Shown here: in pieces, positions 1 to 5,906 of the stretch
How positions within the stretch are numbered: the first letter of the stretch is position 1
Layout of the letters: every line of letters begins with the position of its first letter
Origin: Abditibacteriota bacterium
GTDB taxonomy: Bacteria > Armatimonadota > UBA5829
DNA: 10,639 nt
Direction: 5' to 3'
Assembly: GCA_017958015.1 (NCBI GenBank)
Contig: JAGDDM010000008.1
Span: 1-10,639, forward strand
Notes under the pieces: generated by a model
The model's input: only the letters and a program-made list of their open reading frames with translations
Told to the model about the DNA's origin: nothing
The model's database searches: none
Position numbers and translations under genes: made by a program

Positions 1-315
1 ACGGATGTTCTGGTTTTCGCCACGCCGGTCTACTGGTTCAACTGCTCCGCCCAGCTGAAGTGCGTCATAGACAAGTTCTACTCCTTCTGCGTGGCGGAAA
101 AGGTGCCTCCGATTAAGGAGACCTTCCTGCTGGCTACCTGCGAGGATACCGACCCCGCCACTTTCGACGTCCTTACATCCAACTACGAGAAGGTTATATC
201 CTATCTCAAGTGGTCCGACGGCGGCAGGATTTTGGTAAACTCCGTGGGACCCGTGGGCGCGATAGAGAGCACCGATGCCCTCGCCGAAGCGGAGGAAATG
301 GGCAAAAGCCTCTAA
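1..315 (+). CDS. Flavodoxin-fold / NADPH-dependent FMN reductase-like protein, C-terminal part (5' cut by window edge)
   Basis: An open frame enters from base 1 and ends at TAA 313-315, giving 104 residues of a longer protein; no start is visible. It begins with DVLVFATPVYWFNCSAQLK followed by CVIDKFYSF. This is the flavin-binding 'P-V-Y-W ... Q-L-K ... I-D-[KR]' strand-loop-helix of the NAD(P)H-dependent FMN reductase/flavodoxin family, where the loop contacts the FMN isoalloxazine ring and the Q-L-K helix lies at the dimer interface. The rest (FLLATCEDTD, then a region ending GAIESTDALAEAEEMGKSL) fits the last strand and helix of the fold. Such proteins carry electrons or reduce quinones and iron-sulfur partners in the cytoplasm; the N-terminal half needed to choose a subfamily is missing. 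It is convergent with the next gene and their ends overlap by four bases. The family call is firm; the substrate is unknown. Confidence 0.8.
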   Translation, partial: TDVLVFATPVYWFNCSAQLKCVIDKFYSFCVAEKVPPIKETFLLATCEDTDPATFDVLTSNYEKVISYLKWSDGGRILVNSVGPVGAIESTDALAEAEEMGKSL

Positions 316-755
316 TTCACCGCCGTGAGGCGCCATTCGGTTACGGGTATCACGAAAAAGCGGTACCGCTTCTCCCGAACCAGGCGCAGATCGAAGAGAT
401 AGGAATACATCTCGTCCTCCCACTCCGCCTTGCCCAGAACGTAGGCGACGGCGGTGTCGCCTTTGACTTTCACGGTGTGAATCTTCGTTGTTACGGCGTA
501 GTCCCGCTTCTTGTTGGAGTAAATAACGTCAATCACGTATGCCCGCATGAGCATATAGTCCCGTCCCTCCTCGTCTTTGTAGTCCTTGGACAGACGGGCG
601 ATGATGGGCGCGGCTTCGTGGCGTTCAACGGAAGCGGCGACGTCGGCTATGAGGTTTCGTATTTTTTCCTCATCACTGCCCCGAGGGAGGGTGATGAGCG
701 CGGCGGCGAAGTAGGCGAGGACTATCGCCCCGAGGATGATGATTTTTGTTTTCAT
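312..755 (-). CDS. Small membrane-anchored protein, NTF2/SnoaL-like
   Basis: The product is 147 residues. Residues 1-3 are MKT, then one hydrophobic segment (about 4-23, IIILGAIVLAYFAAALITL) acts as a membrane anchor or uncleaved signal, with no lipobox cysteine. The remainder starts with an amphipathic helix (DEEKIRNLIADVAASVERH), then a pattern of 'D..PII..LSKDYKDEEGRDY' and alternating beta strands ending in a Trp near the C-terminus (ITEW-like, VTEWRLTAVN). This helix-then-sheet pattern is that of NTF2-like/SnoaL-like domains, which form a cone-shaped binding pocket. No catalytic residues can be assigned, so a binding or scaffold role in the periplasm is only an inference. The ATG at 755 is preceded by no Shine-Dalgarno at usable distance, but by a promoter that puts the transcript start on the ATG itself (see 762-790). 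The gene is divergent from the phosphatase gene with 34 bp between the starts. Confidence 0.7.
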   Translation of the reverse strand: MKTKIIILGAIVLAYFAAALITLPRGSDEEKIRNLIADVAASVERHEAAPIIARLSKDYKDEEGRDYMLMRAYVIDVIYSNKKRDYAVTTKIHTVKVKGDTAVAYVLGKAEWEDEMYSYLFDLRLVREKRYRFFVIPVTEWRLTAVN

Positions 756-761
756 AAATAT

Positions 762-790
762 ATTTTAACCTTAACGGAAGGGAAAATCAA
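762..790 (-). promoter_or_regulatory. Promoter of the NTF2-like gene, predicting a leaderless mRNA
   Basis: Read on the minus strand, TTGATT (790-785) is followed by a 17-base spacer and TAAAAT (767-762). Only six bases (761-756) separate the -10 box from the ATG at 755, so normal spacing puts +1 on the A of the start codon. The -35 box overlaps the first base of the start codon of the divergent phosphatase gene at 790. Boxes and distances are seen directly; the transcript start is inferred. Confidence 0.6.
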
Positions 791-1446
791 TGGGAATAAA
801 ACTTTACGTGGTGCGCCACGGCCAGACACAACACAACGTGGCGGGCATAATTCAGGGTCACACCGACTCTCCCCTGACGGCTTTGGGGAAAAGTCAGGCC
901 CGGCGGACGGCGAAGCGGCTTGAGGAGATTCGCTTCGACGCCATATACACATCGGATTTGGGCAGAGCCGTGGCCACAGCCCGGATTATCGCCAAAAAGC
1001 AGAATTGCGAGATAATAAAAACCGAGAACCTGCGGGAGTCCTACATGGGCGAGGTGCAGGGTCTCACCCGTGACCTTTTCGAGGCCAAATACCCCGGCGC
1101 CTACGAGCGGTGGATAAGCGATTCCGTCCACAACCGGCCTCCGGGGGCGGAGAGCATCGACGATATCATCGCCCGGTGCAAAGCCTTTACCGACAAACTT
1201 GTGGCGGAGTATCCGGACGATTCCAGAATCCTGGCCGTCACCCACGGCGGCCCCACAAGGGGTCTCATCTGCGCCGTGCTGGGAATGCCCCGGGAATACT
1301 TTGTGAAGTTCCGCTGCTACAACGCGGGAATAACGCTCCTCCACGTGGATCCGAGGCCCTCCATATCCATGTTCAACGACGTGTCCCACCTGCGCCGATC
1401 CGCCACCACCCGGTTCGACGCGGACAGTCTGCAGTTTTTGAGATAA
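790..1446 (+). CDS. Histidine phosphatase superfamily protein (phosphoglycerate mutase-like)
   Basis: This is a cytoplasmic phosphohydrolase of 218 residues, the usual length for the family. The catalytic RHG motif is at residues 9-11 in YVVRHGQTQHN (His10 is the residue phosphorylated in catalysis), followed by GHTDSPLTALGKSQA. Arg59 lies in YTSDLGRAVATA, the acid/base Glu83 in LRESYMGEVQG, and the second catalytic His152 in AVTHGGPTRGLI. All catalytic residues are therefore present. The GEVQG motif and the absence of the longer inserts of true glycolytic GpmA favour a broad-specificity phosphatase of the GpmB/CobC/PhoE type; the substrate cannot be read from sequence. ATG 790 is supported by a purine-rich GGAAGGGA at 776-783, six bases upstream. 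No clear promoter is seen for it; TATATT at 759-764 has no matching -35. A hairpin follows the stop codon, so it is probably monocistronic. Confidence 0.92.
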   Translation: MGIKLYVVRHGQTQHNVAGIIQGHTDSPLTALGKSQARRTAKRLEEIRFDAIYTSDLGRAVATARIIAKKQNCEIIKTENLRESYMGEVQGLTRDLFEAKYPGAYERWISDSVHNRPPGAESIDDIIARCKAFTDKLVAEYPDDSRILAVTHGGPTRGLICAVLGMPREYFVKFRCYNAGITLLHVDPRPSISMFNDVSHLRRSATTRFDADSLQFLR

Positions 1447-1448
1447 CA

Positions 1449-1473
1449 AAGATCCCGCCGCCGGCGGGGTCTT
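1449..1473 (+). terminator. Probable intrinsic terminator after the phosphatase gene
   Basis: The stop codon at 1444-1446 is followed by a GC-rich hairpin: 1449-1459 (AAGATCCCGCC) pairs with 1463-1473 with one T-G pair, around a three-base loop. The tail after the stem is only ATTGT, so the U-tract is poor and termination may be partial. It is the only candidate between this gene and the NADAR gene. Confidence 0.55.
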
Positions 1474-1531
1474 ATTGTAGGTGCCGAATGCCGGCGACGG
1501 AGATAAATACACGGTGATGAAAGGTGATTAT

Positions 1532-2020
1532 ATGATTAAACCGGAACAATCCAGGGATTTATGGTTAAGAGAAAAGATGGATGAAGTTATAGGTTTTTAT
1601 ACACGCGAGTTTTATGCGCTTGATAATTTCAGTTCATTTAAGGTTTTGTACAAAGGTCATTTGTATTCTTCGTCGGAGGAAGCGTATCAGGCCGCCAAGT
1701 TTATCGGAGTCGCGCCGGAAGTCGAGCAAAAGATAAAGAACTCGTATTCCGCGCATGAGGCAAAAGAAATCGCGTCCGAGAACAGGGACAAGCAAAGTAA
1801 AGATTGGGATGAAGTAAAAGTACAAATAATGGAAGAGTTGTTGCGGCTTAAGCTCGACCAAAATCCGTATGTGAAAAAGAAACTGCTCGAAACCGGAGAT
1901 TATTTAATCGTGGAGGATTCCCCCACGGACAGCTTTTGGGGGTGGGGAGAAGACAGAAAAGGAGAGAATGTTATGGGAAAACTGTGGATGAAACTGCGGG
2001 ACGAATTGCGGAACGGGTGA
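1532..2020 (+). CDS. NADAR-family N-glycosidase (YbiA-like)
   Basis: The product is 162 residues. NADAR signatures are clear: EFYALDNFSSF at about 26-36, then the 'y.s.E.ayqaaKf' motif as YSSSEEAYQAAKF (45-57, with Glu49/Glu50 and Lys56), a middle helical part with the repeated 'Q.W.' type pattern (SKDWDEVKVQIM), 'K..QNP.v...LL.TGD..IVEDSPTDSFWGWG' at 107-139, and the C-terminal KGENVMGKLWMKLRDEL (143-159). Known members cleave N-glycosidic bonds: YbiA acts on early riboflavin intermediates, and NADAR domains of DarG1-type proteins remove ADP-ribose from guanine in DNA. Which applies here cannot be told. ATG 1532 is chosen because AAAGGTGAT (1520-1528) lies four bases upstream; in-frame GTG 1481 and ATG 1517 have no ribosome-binding site. 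The gene is visibly AT-richer and uses A/T-ending codons (AAA, TAT, GAA) more than its neighbours, and lies at the 3' side of a tRNA gene, both suggesting acquisition. Confidence 0.9.
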   Translation: MIKPEQSRDLWLREKMDEVIGFYTREFYALDNFSSFKVLYKGHLYSSSEEAYQAAKFIGVAPEVEQKIKNSYSAHEAKEIASENRDKQSKDWDEVKVQIMEELLRLKLDQNPYVKKKLLETGDYLIVEDSPTDSFWGWGEDRKGENVMGKLWMKLRDELRNG

Positions 2021-2052
2021 TATACCGTATTCCGACACCGTAATCCCCGCGT

Positions 2053-2087
2053 AAAAAACCGGCGCCTCAACCCGCGCCGGTTTAATT
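2053..2087. terminator. Bidirectional terminator shared by the NADAR gene and tRNA-Arg
   Basis: AAACCGGCGC (2056-2065) pairs perfectly over ten base pairs with 2074-2083 around an eight-base loop. On the minus strand the stem runs straight into six T (complement of 2053-2058), a good intrinsic terminator for the tRNA transcript, whose mature 3' end is at 2106. On the plus strand the stem is followed by AATT, which could end the NADAR transcript 33 bp past its stop. Confidence 0.8.
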
Positions 2088-2105
2088 GTGAGATTATAAC
2101 CAAAG

Positions 2106-2181
2106 TGGCACACCCGAAGGGATTCGAACCCCCGACACTCCGGTCCGAAGCCGGATGCTCTATCCACTGAGCTACGGGTGC
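2106..2181 (-). tRNA. tRNA-Arg, anticodon UCG, CCA encoded
   Basis: Read on the minus strand from 2181, a full cloverleaf folds. The acceptor is GCACCCG with CGGGTGT (one G-U at the end pair); the D arm is GCTC-AGTGGATA-GAGC. The anticodon arm is TCCGG-CTTCGGA-CCGGA with TCG at positions 34-36; the variable loop is GTGTC and the T arm is GGGGG-TTCGAAT-CCCTT (two G-U pairs). The discriminator is G, followed by a genomically encoded CCA (complement of 2106-2108). Anticodon UCG reads the arginine codon CGA and possibly other CGN. The gene has its own promoter and terminator, so it is transcribed as a single tRNA. Confidence 0.96.
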
Positions 2182-2192
2182 GCGTCGAATAA

Positions 2193-2221
2193 ATTATACC
2201 GGTTTTCTTTACGTTTATCAA
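2193..2221 (-). promoter_or_regulatory. Promoter of tRNA-Arg
   Basis: On the minus strand TTGATA (2221-2216), a 17-base spacer and a perfect TATAAT (2198-2193) stand 11 bases before the first base of the tRNA at 2181. Normal spacing gives a start near 2186, hence a 5' leader of about five bases. It lies back to back with the TPR-gene promoter. Confidence 0.85.
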
Positions 2222-2232
2222 GACCGGCGGTA

Positions 2233-2262
2233 TTGACAAATGTCCGCTCTTGGTTTTAGAAT
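2233..2262 (+). promoter_or_regulatory. Promoter of the TPR gene
   Basis: TTGACA (2233-2238, perfect -35), an 18-base spacer and TAGAAT (2257-2262, one mismatch to TATAAT). The expected start is near 2269, leaving a leader of about 29 bases that contains the ribosome-binding site AAAGAGGAT (2285-2293), with a few bases before ATG 2298. The box pair and spacing are the same as in front of the PEP-CTERM gene. Confidence 0.8.
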
Positions 2263-2297
2263 AGTAGTAACACAAAAATAATCGAAAGAGGATCGCC

Positions 2298-4814
2298 ATG
2301 AGAAAAATCCTATCCGTAATATCTCTTCTTTTCATTTTCGTATCCGCCGCCGCGTGGTGCCAGCAGCTGCCCCAGGCTCAGCGGGCGGAGTTCGAGAAGC
2401 GCTTCAAACAGGGTGTGGCCCTTGCCAACGCCGGCAACATCGACGGCGCCATAGCGGAGTTCTCCGCCGCCCATAAAGCCTCTCCCAAGGACATACCCAC
2501 CCTCCAAAACCTGGGCGCGCTGTATCTTAAAAAGAACAACGACAAAAACGCGGAGTCGGCTCTTTTGAAGATTACCTACATTCAGCCCAAGAACACCTTC
2601 GCGCTGGAGAACCTGACCCGAATATACATCTACCGCAAAAGCAACGCGGCGGCTCTCCGCTACTCCCAGCTGTTCCTTGACGCCGCTCCGGACAAGTACG
2701 AGTCCAGGTACCTCTGCGGCGTGGCCTACACCATGAACAACTACGCCGCCAAGGCCATAGACAATCTGCGGTCGGCTCTCCACGTGAAGCCCGCCGACCC
2801 GGACGCCTCCATGCTTTTGGCGGAGCAGTATATCAAAACCGAAAAGTACACCGACGCCCTGGGCACCATGAAGCGGCTTCTGGCCGCCGACCCCAAGAAC
2901 GCCAAGGCGGGTCTTCTGGCGGGCTACTGCGCCTCTCAGCTTGAGCTCGGCGACGAGGCTATAAACTACTACAAAACAGCTACCGCGAACCCCGAGACGA
3001 AGCAGGGCGCCTGGGCGGGCATAGACAAGGTTTATCAGGACCGGGGCGACGAGAAGAACGCCAAGGAAGCCCTCCGCAAGGGCAACCTCACCGCCGACGG
3101 CTCTCCCTCCACCGGCGACGAGACAGCCTATCAAAAGAACTTGGTTGCCGGTCAGCAGGCCATAAACGGCGGCAAGTGGGACGAGGCCAAGAAGTACGCC
3201 GACGCCGCCCGGAAAGCCAAACCCGGCGACAGAACCGCCCTCATGATGTACGCCTACTGCTGCATCAACACCGACGACGCCGCGTCCGCGGTGAAGATTA
3301 TCGACGAGACTTTGGCCGCGGAGCCGGGGAACCTTCAGGCTCTTGAGCTGAAGGCCATGGTTCAGAGCAGATCCGGCGACGGCAAGGGCCTTGTGGGCAC
3401 CTACAACAACTGGATTAAATACCACCCGGCGGACTTCACTCCTCACCTGCGTCTGGCGGGCTACTATTCCTTCCAAAACGATAAAGCCAACGCGGACAAG
3501 CACTTCGCCGAGGCCGTGCGGCTGGCTCCCGACAACACGGACGTGCTCAGCGCCTACGGCTCTTTCAAGGGCAGATTCGGCGACTTCGCCGGCGCCTACG
3601 AACTCTACGCCAAATGCATCGCTCTCTCCCCGGGCAACCCGGCCTTCGTCATTCCCGGCGCCGAGGCTCTCAAGTCCCAGGGCAAGAACAACGAAGCGGA
3701 ACAGCTCTATCTCGATAACATCAAGGTGGCCAAAAACGACGACAACGACAGAGCTCTGCGGCTGTCTCTGGTGAGCTTCTACCGCGAGATATACCAGCAC
3801 CGGAAAGTGCCGGAGCATATGGAGATTCTGTATAAACGCTACCCCACGGACCCGGACATCGTGGCGGGTCTCGAGACCGCCTACGACGACCTGAACATGT
3901 ACGAAAAGGCCATCAACATCTCCCGGAAGCTCATCGAGCTGAAGCCGGATGTGAACGAGTACAAACTCTATCCCGCTTTCCTCTACGAGAGATGGGGCAA
4001 GGACAACGAGGCCATAGCCGAGGCCAAGGCCGTTGCCGACGCGAATCCGGATTTCACCCGGGCCGGTGTGTGGCTGGCGGATAAGTACGCCAAAGTGGGC
4101 AAATACGACGAGGCCATCGACCGCTACAACAAACTCATCGCCAATCCCGGCGAAGCCGACGCCTCCCGGTTCCACGCCGCCATCGGCGACATCAAAATGA
4201 AGCAGGGCGACAAGGCCGCCGCCACGGAAGCCTACGGCAAGGCTCTGGGCTCCAACCCCGCCAACGTCGCCGCCCTCAATGCCATGGGCTCCTACTATGA
4301 TAGCGAGAAGAAACCCGACGAATTCCTGACCTATCAGGAAGACCTCATCAAAAAGTCCGGGGACAAGGCTCCCACCAACTACTACTACCGCTACTGCGTC
4401 AAAAACAATCAGCGGGATAGGGCGAGAAGTTTCCTTGAAAACCTCTACAAAACCGACAAGCGCGTCGTTGTGGCCAGAGCTTTGGCCGCCTGTTACAAGG
4501 ACGACAAGAACATCGACGGCGCCATCGGCATCTACGAGAACATCGTAAAGAACAACCCCAAGGACTCCAATGTCCGCAGACAGCTTATCAATCTGTACAC
4601 CGAAAAAGGCGACTACGCCGCCGCCGTGCCTCACTATGAGGTGTTCTCCAAGCAAATGGCAACCGAGAAGAAACTCCGCAGCGGCTACGCCGAAGCGCTG
4701 GAAAAAACGGGCAGAAAGGACGACGCCGTGAAGCAGTACGAACTGCTGATGAAAGAAGATCCCGCCTCCGCCAAAGAGATTAAAGAGAAAATTGAGGCTC
4801 TTCGCGGGAAATAA
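2298..4814 (+). CDS. Large exported tetratricopeptide-repeat protein
   Basis: The product is 838 residues. Residues 1-21 (MRKILSVISLLFIFVSAAAWC) form a Sec signal peptide. Cys21 follows a Trp, which does not fit a lipobox, so a soluble periplasmic or exported protein is more likely than a lipoprotein. From about residue 36 to the end the protein is a chain of TPR-type helix pairs with the usual spacing of small residues and the 'A...y..al...P.n' ending: for example GVALANAGNIDGAIAEFSAA (39-58), YTDALGTMKRLLAADPKN, YDEAIDRYNKLIANPGEA and KDDAVKQYELLMKEDPAS near the end. A linker rich in Gly/Asp/Ser (about 263-276) splits an N-terminal and a C-terminal block. There is no catalytic domain. TPR solenoids bind other proteins; a role in envelope assembly or polysaccharide export is possible but not shown. 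The gene has its own promoter and strong terminator. Confidence 0.9.
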   Translation: MRKILSVISLLFIFVSAAAWCQQLPQAQRAEFEKRFKQGVALANAGNIDGAIAEFSAAHKASPKDIPTLQNLGALYLKKNNDKNAESALLKITYIQPKNTFALENLTRIYIYRKSNAAALRYSQLFLDAAPDKYESRYLCGVAYTMNNYAAKAIDNLRSALHVKPADPDASMLLAEQYIKTEKYTDALGTMKRLLAADPKNAKAGLLAGYCASQLELGDEAINYYKTATANPETKQGAWAGIDKVYQDRGDEKNAKEALRKGNLTADGSPSTGDETAYQKNLVAGQQAINGGKWDEAKKYADAARKAKPGDRTALMMYAYCCINTDDAASAVKIIDETLAAEPGNLQALELKAMVQSRSGDGKGLVGTYNNWIKYHPADFTPHLRLAGYYSFQNDKANADKHFAEAVRLAPDNTDVLSAYGSFKGRFGDFAGAYELYAKCIALSPGNPAFVIPGAEALKSQGKNNEAEQLYLDNIKVAKNDDNDRALRLSLVSFYREIYQHRKVPEHMEILYKRYPTDPDIVAGLETAYDDLNMYEKAINISRKLIELKPDVNEYKLYPAFLYERWGKDNEAIAEAKAVADANPDFTRAGVWLADKYAKVGKYDEAIDRYNKLIANPGEADASRFHAAIGDIKMKQGDKAAATEAYGKALGSNPANVAALNAMGSYYDSEKKPDEFLTYQEDLIKKSGDKAPTNYYYRYCVKNNQRDRARSFLENLYKTDKRVVVARALAACYKDDKNIDGAIGIYENIVKNNPKDSNVRRQLINLYTEKGDYAAAVPHYEVFSKQMATEKKLRSGYAEALEKTGRKDDAVKQYELLMKEDPASAKEIKEKIEALRGK

Positions 4815-4824
4815 GTTAAAACCG

Positions 4825-4859
4825 AAACGCCCCTTCGCGTAACGCGGGGGCGTTTTTTT
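4825..4859 (+). terminator. Strong intrinsic terminator after the TPR gene, probably also used by the convergent PEP-CTERM gene
   Basis: AAACGCCCC (4825-4833) pairs with GGGGCGTTT (4847-4855). An inner CGCG (4836-4839) pairs with 4843-4846 around a three-base loop, with a two-T bulge at 4834-4835. Seven T follow (4853-4859, three of them within the stem). In the opposite direction the stem is followed by CGGTTTT, a weaker tail, so it may also stop transcripts of the minus-strand gene ending at 4871. Confidence 0.88.
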
Positions 4860-4870
4860 GTCAAAAGAAA

Positions 4871-5521
4871 CTATTTCCGGATGCGTTTCCTCAAACCGAA
4901 CAAAGGAGCGAGACCTACGATTGCGTAGGCGGCCGTTGCCGGTTCGGGAACCACCGTTTCCGGTTGTTCCGAGCCGAATCTGACCGTAAGGGTTTTGCCC
5001 ATAGGCATCATCAGCGAATTTAAGTATCCCGCGTAGTTATCGAAATCCGCGATTCCGAAGTAAACGTCGGACAGTTCGCTTCCCTCTTCGAATCCGAAAG
5101 CATTTACCAACTCCAATGTATAATCCCCGGGACCGGTATAGAGCGTCATGTAGAACGGTCCGTCGTTGGAGCCAAGGGGAATTCCCTGAAGCGAGATGTA
5201 AAAATTTCCGTCAAAAGAAGAAATCTGTTCGTCGGAGAAATCCTCGATGACGGTAACTTTTACGGATTCGTTGGGATCGAAAATCCAACCCGAGGCTCCG
5301 GCCTGAAATCCCACTTCCGTCACATATCCGCCGCCAATATAATCATGCATGTTAATTGTGTTGGCGGTAAAGCCGTTGTCGTCCGCGAGATCGGAGACCG
5401 GAACAGAATTTACTTCACCCCAAGAACGCCAGCCCTCAACGGTGACGCCGGAACCGCTCGGGGTGTTCGCGAAAGCCGCAGACGCCGCGAGAATAAGCAG
5501 GGCTATTAAAACTCTTTTCAT
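4871..5521 (-). CDS. PEP-CTERM sorting-domain protein (exosortase substrate)
   Basis: The product is 216 residues. It starts with a classical signal peptide, MKRVLIALLILAASAAFA, cleaved after Ala18 (AFA-NT). The body (about 19-188) is rich in Gly, Asp, Ser and aromatic residues, nearly free of Cys, and looks beta-rich; I recognise no domain in it. The C-terminus carries the tripartite sorting signal: VPEPAT (191-196), a hydrophobic stretch (AAYAIVGLAPLFGL, 197-210) and a basic tail RKRIRK (211-216). In known systems a membrane exosortase recognises the PEP motif and the protein is cleaved and delivered to the outer surface, often with exopolysaccharide. Neither exosortase nor polysaccharide genes lie in the window, so the machinery must be elsewhere. 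The start is fixed by a strong Shine-Dalgarno GGAGGTGA (5533-5526) four bases before the ATG. Its own promoter lies at 5552-5581. Confidence 0.93.
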   Translation of the reverse strand: MKRVLIALLILAASAAFANTPSGSGVTVEGWRSWGEVNSVPVSDLADDNGFTANTINMHDYIGGGYVTEVGFQAGASGWIFDPNESVKVTVIEDFSDEQISSFDGNFYISLQGIPLGSNDGPFYMTLYTGPGDYTLELVNAFGFEEGSELSDVYFGIADFDNYAGYLNSLMMPMGKTLTVRFGSEQPETVVPEPATAAYAIVGLAPLFGLRKRIRK

Positions 5522-5551
5522 TTTTTCACCTCCTCTCCGAGTATTTTCTAC

Positions 5552-5581
5552 ATTCTATCACGGGGGAAGGGTGATTGTCAA
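5552..5581 (-). promoter_or_regulatory. Promoter of the PEP-CTERM gene
   Basis: On the minus strand TTGACA (5581-5576), an 18-base spacer and TAGAAT (5557-5552). The expected start is near 5545, giving a leader of about 24 bases that holds the GGAGGTGA ribosome-binding site. The boxes and spacer length are identical to those of the TPR gene. Confidence 0.8.
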
Positions 5582-5584
5582 ACG

Positions 5585-5711
5585 GCTCCCTGCGGGAGCA
5601 TGAGATACTCTCCCTGCGATCGAGCATGAGATAAGCTTCGCGCATGAGATACGCCTTACGGCGCATTGAGGTGTTGCCTACGGCAACGGATTAAAAAGGC
5701 GCTTGCGGCGC
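5585..5711. repeat. Array of small hairpins with a GCATGAGATA direct repeat
   Basis: This noncoding stretch is a row of short stem-loops with tight loops: GCTCCC-tgc-GGGAGC (5585-5599), CGCC-ttac-GGCG (5652-5663), GTTGCC-tac-GGCAAC (5673-5687) and GCGC-ttgcg-GCGC (5699-5711), with two decayed-looking ones between (5608-5624 and around 5635-5643). After three of the units comes the same ten bases, GCATGAGATA, at 5598-5607, 5624-5633 and 5642-5651, and a variant GCATTGAG at 5663-5670. Spacing is irregular (26, 18 and 21 bases). No start codon with ribosome-binding site or long frame is present. Its role is unknown; a mobile or repair-generated intergenic repeat is likelier than a regulatory RNA. 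Confidence 0.65.
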
Positions 5712-5733
5712 AATGAATAATGAACAATTCCGG

Positions 5734-5849
5734 TGTCGGCAAAGCCGACAATTCTACCGACTCACATTGCAAGGTTAGTTTTATAATCCGTTCGGCGAAG
5801 CCGAACACATTCCCTGACCCCAGGCCCCTGACACCTGACCCCTTATAAT
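5734..5849. repeat. Composite intergenic repeat, copy A
   Basis: Modules in order: hairpin 1 TGTCGGC-aaa-GCCGACA (5734-5750), a 39-base spacer ending in TATAATCC, hairpin 2 GTTCGGC-gaa-GCCGAAC (5790-5806), a C-rich stretch with three imperfect CCTGACc units (5813-5842), then TATAAT (5844-5849). The same modules in the same order occur at 9348-9456. The left inverted arm found in the second copy is absent here; the hairpin array at 5585-5711 stands in its place. It lies in front of the methyltransferase/reductase gene but ends before that gene's own promoter. Confidence 0.75.
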
Positions 5850-5870
5850 ATGATTTCCCCGCCGAACATA

Positions 5871-5899
5871 TTGATTTTAATATAGTTTTGAGTTATAAT
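5871..5899 (+). promoter_or_regulatory. Promoter of the methyltransferase/reductase gene, predicting a leaderless mRNA
   Basis: TTGATT (5871-5876), a 17-base spacer and a perfect TATAAT (5894-5899). The -10 box ends seven bases before ATG 5907, so the expected start (5906-5907) falls at the start codon. There is no room for a Shine-Dalgarno or a riboswitch, and none is seen. The same layout occurs before the NTF2-like gene. Confidence 0.75.
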
Positions 5900-5906
5900 C
5901 GAATTC

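Noticed and set aside
210..923. Plus-strand frame of 237 residues crossing two genes
   Set aside because: It overlaps the NTF2-like gene and the phosphatase start in other frames, and its Arg/Gly-rich translation resembles no family.
787..1512. Minus-strand frame of 241 residues opposite the phosphatase gene
   Set aside because: The plus strand carries all histidine-phosphatase catalytic motifs; the antisense translation has none.
1481..1531. Earlier starts for the NADAR protein (GTG 1481, ATG 1517)
   Set aside because: Neither has a ribosome-binding site, 1481 lies right behind the terminator hairpin, and the extra residues lack family similarity; ATG 1532 has AAAGGTGAT at good spacing.
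1904..2335. Minus-strand frame of 143 residues containing SSVDRASGFGPECRGFESL
   Set aside because: That peptide is the translation of the tRNA-Arg gene, a common false annotation.
2298..2363. Lipoprotein signal in the TPR protein (Cys21)
   Set aside because: The residues before the cysteine are A-A-A-W; Trp at -1 does not fit the lipobox.
2310..4655. Antisense open frame of 781 residues opposite the TPR gene
   Set aside because: It mirrors the GC-rich codon pattern of the TPR gene, has a low-complexity Val/Gly-rich translation, no ribosome-binding site and no recognisable domain.
5585..5711. CRISPR array
   Set aside because: The repeated word is only ten bases, spacing varies from 18 to 26, the intervening parts are themselves hairpins, and no cas gene is near.
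5850..5906. SAM riboswitch or T-box in front of the methionine gene
   Set aside because: The promoter lies directly against the ATG, leaving no leader; no conserved riboswitch core is seen upstream.
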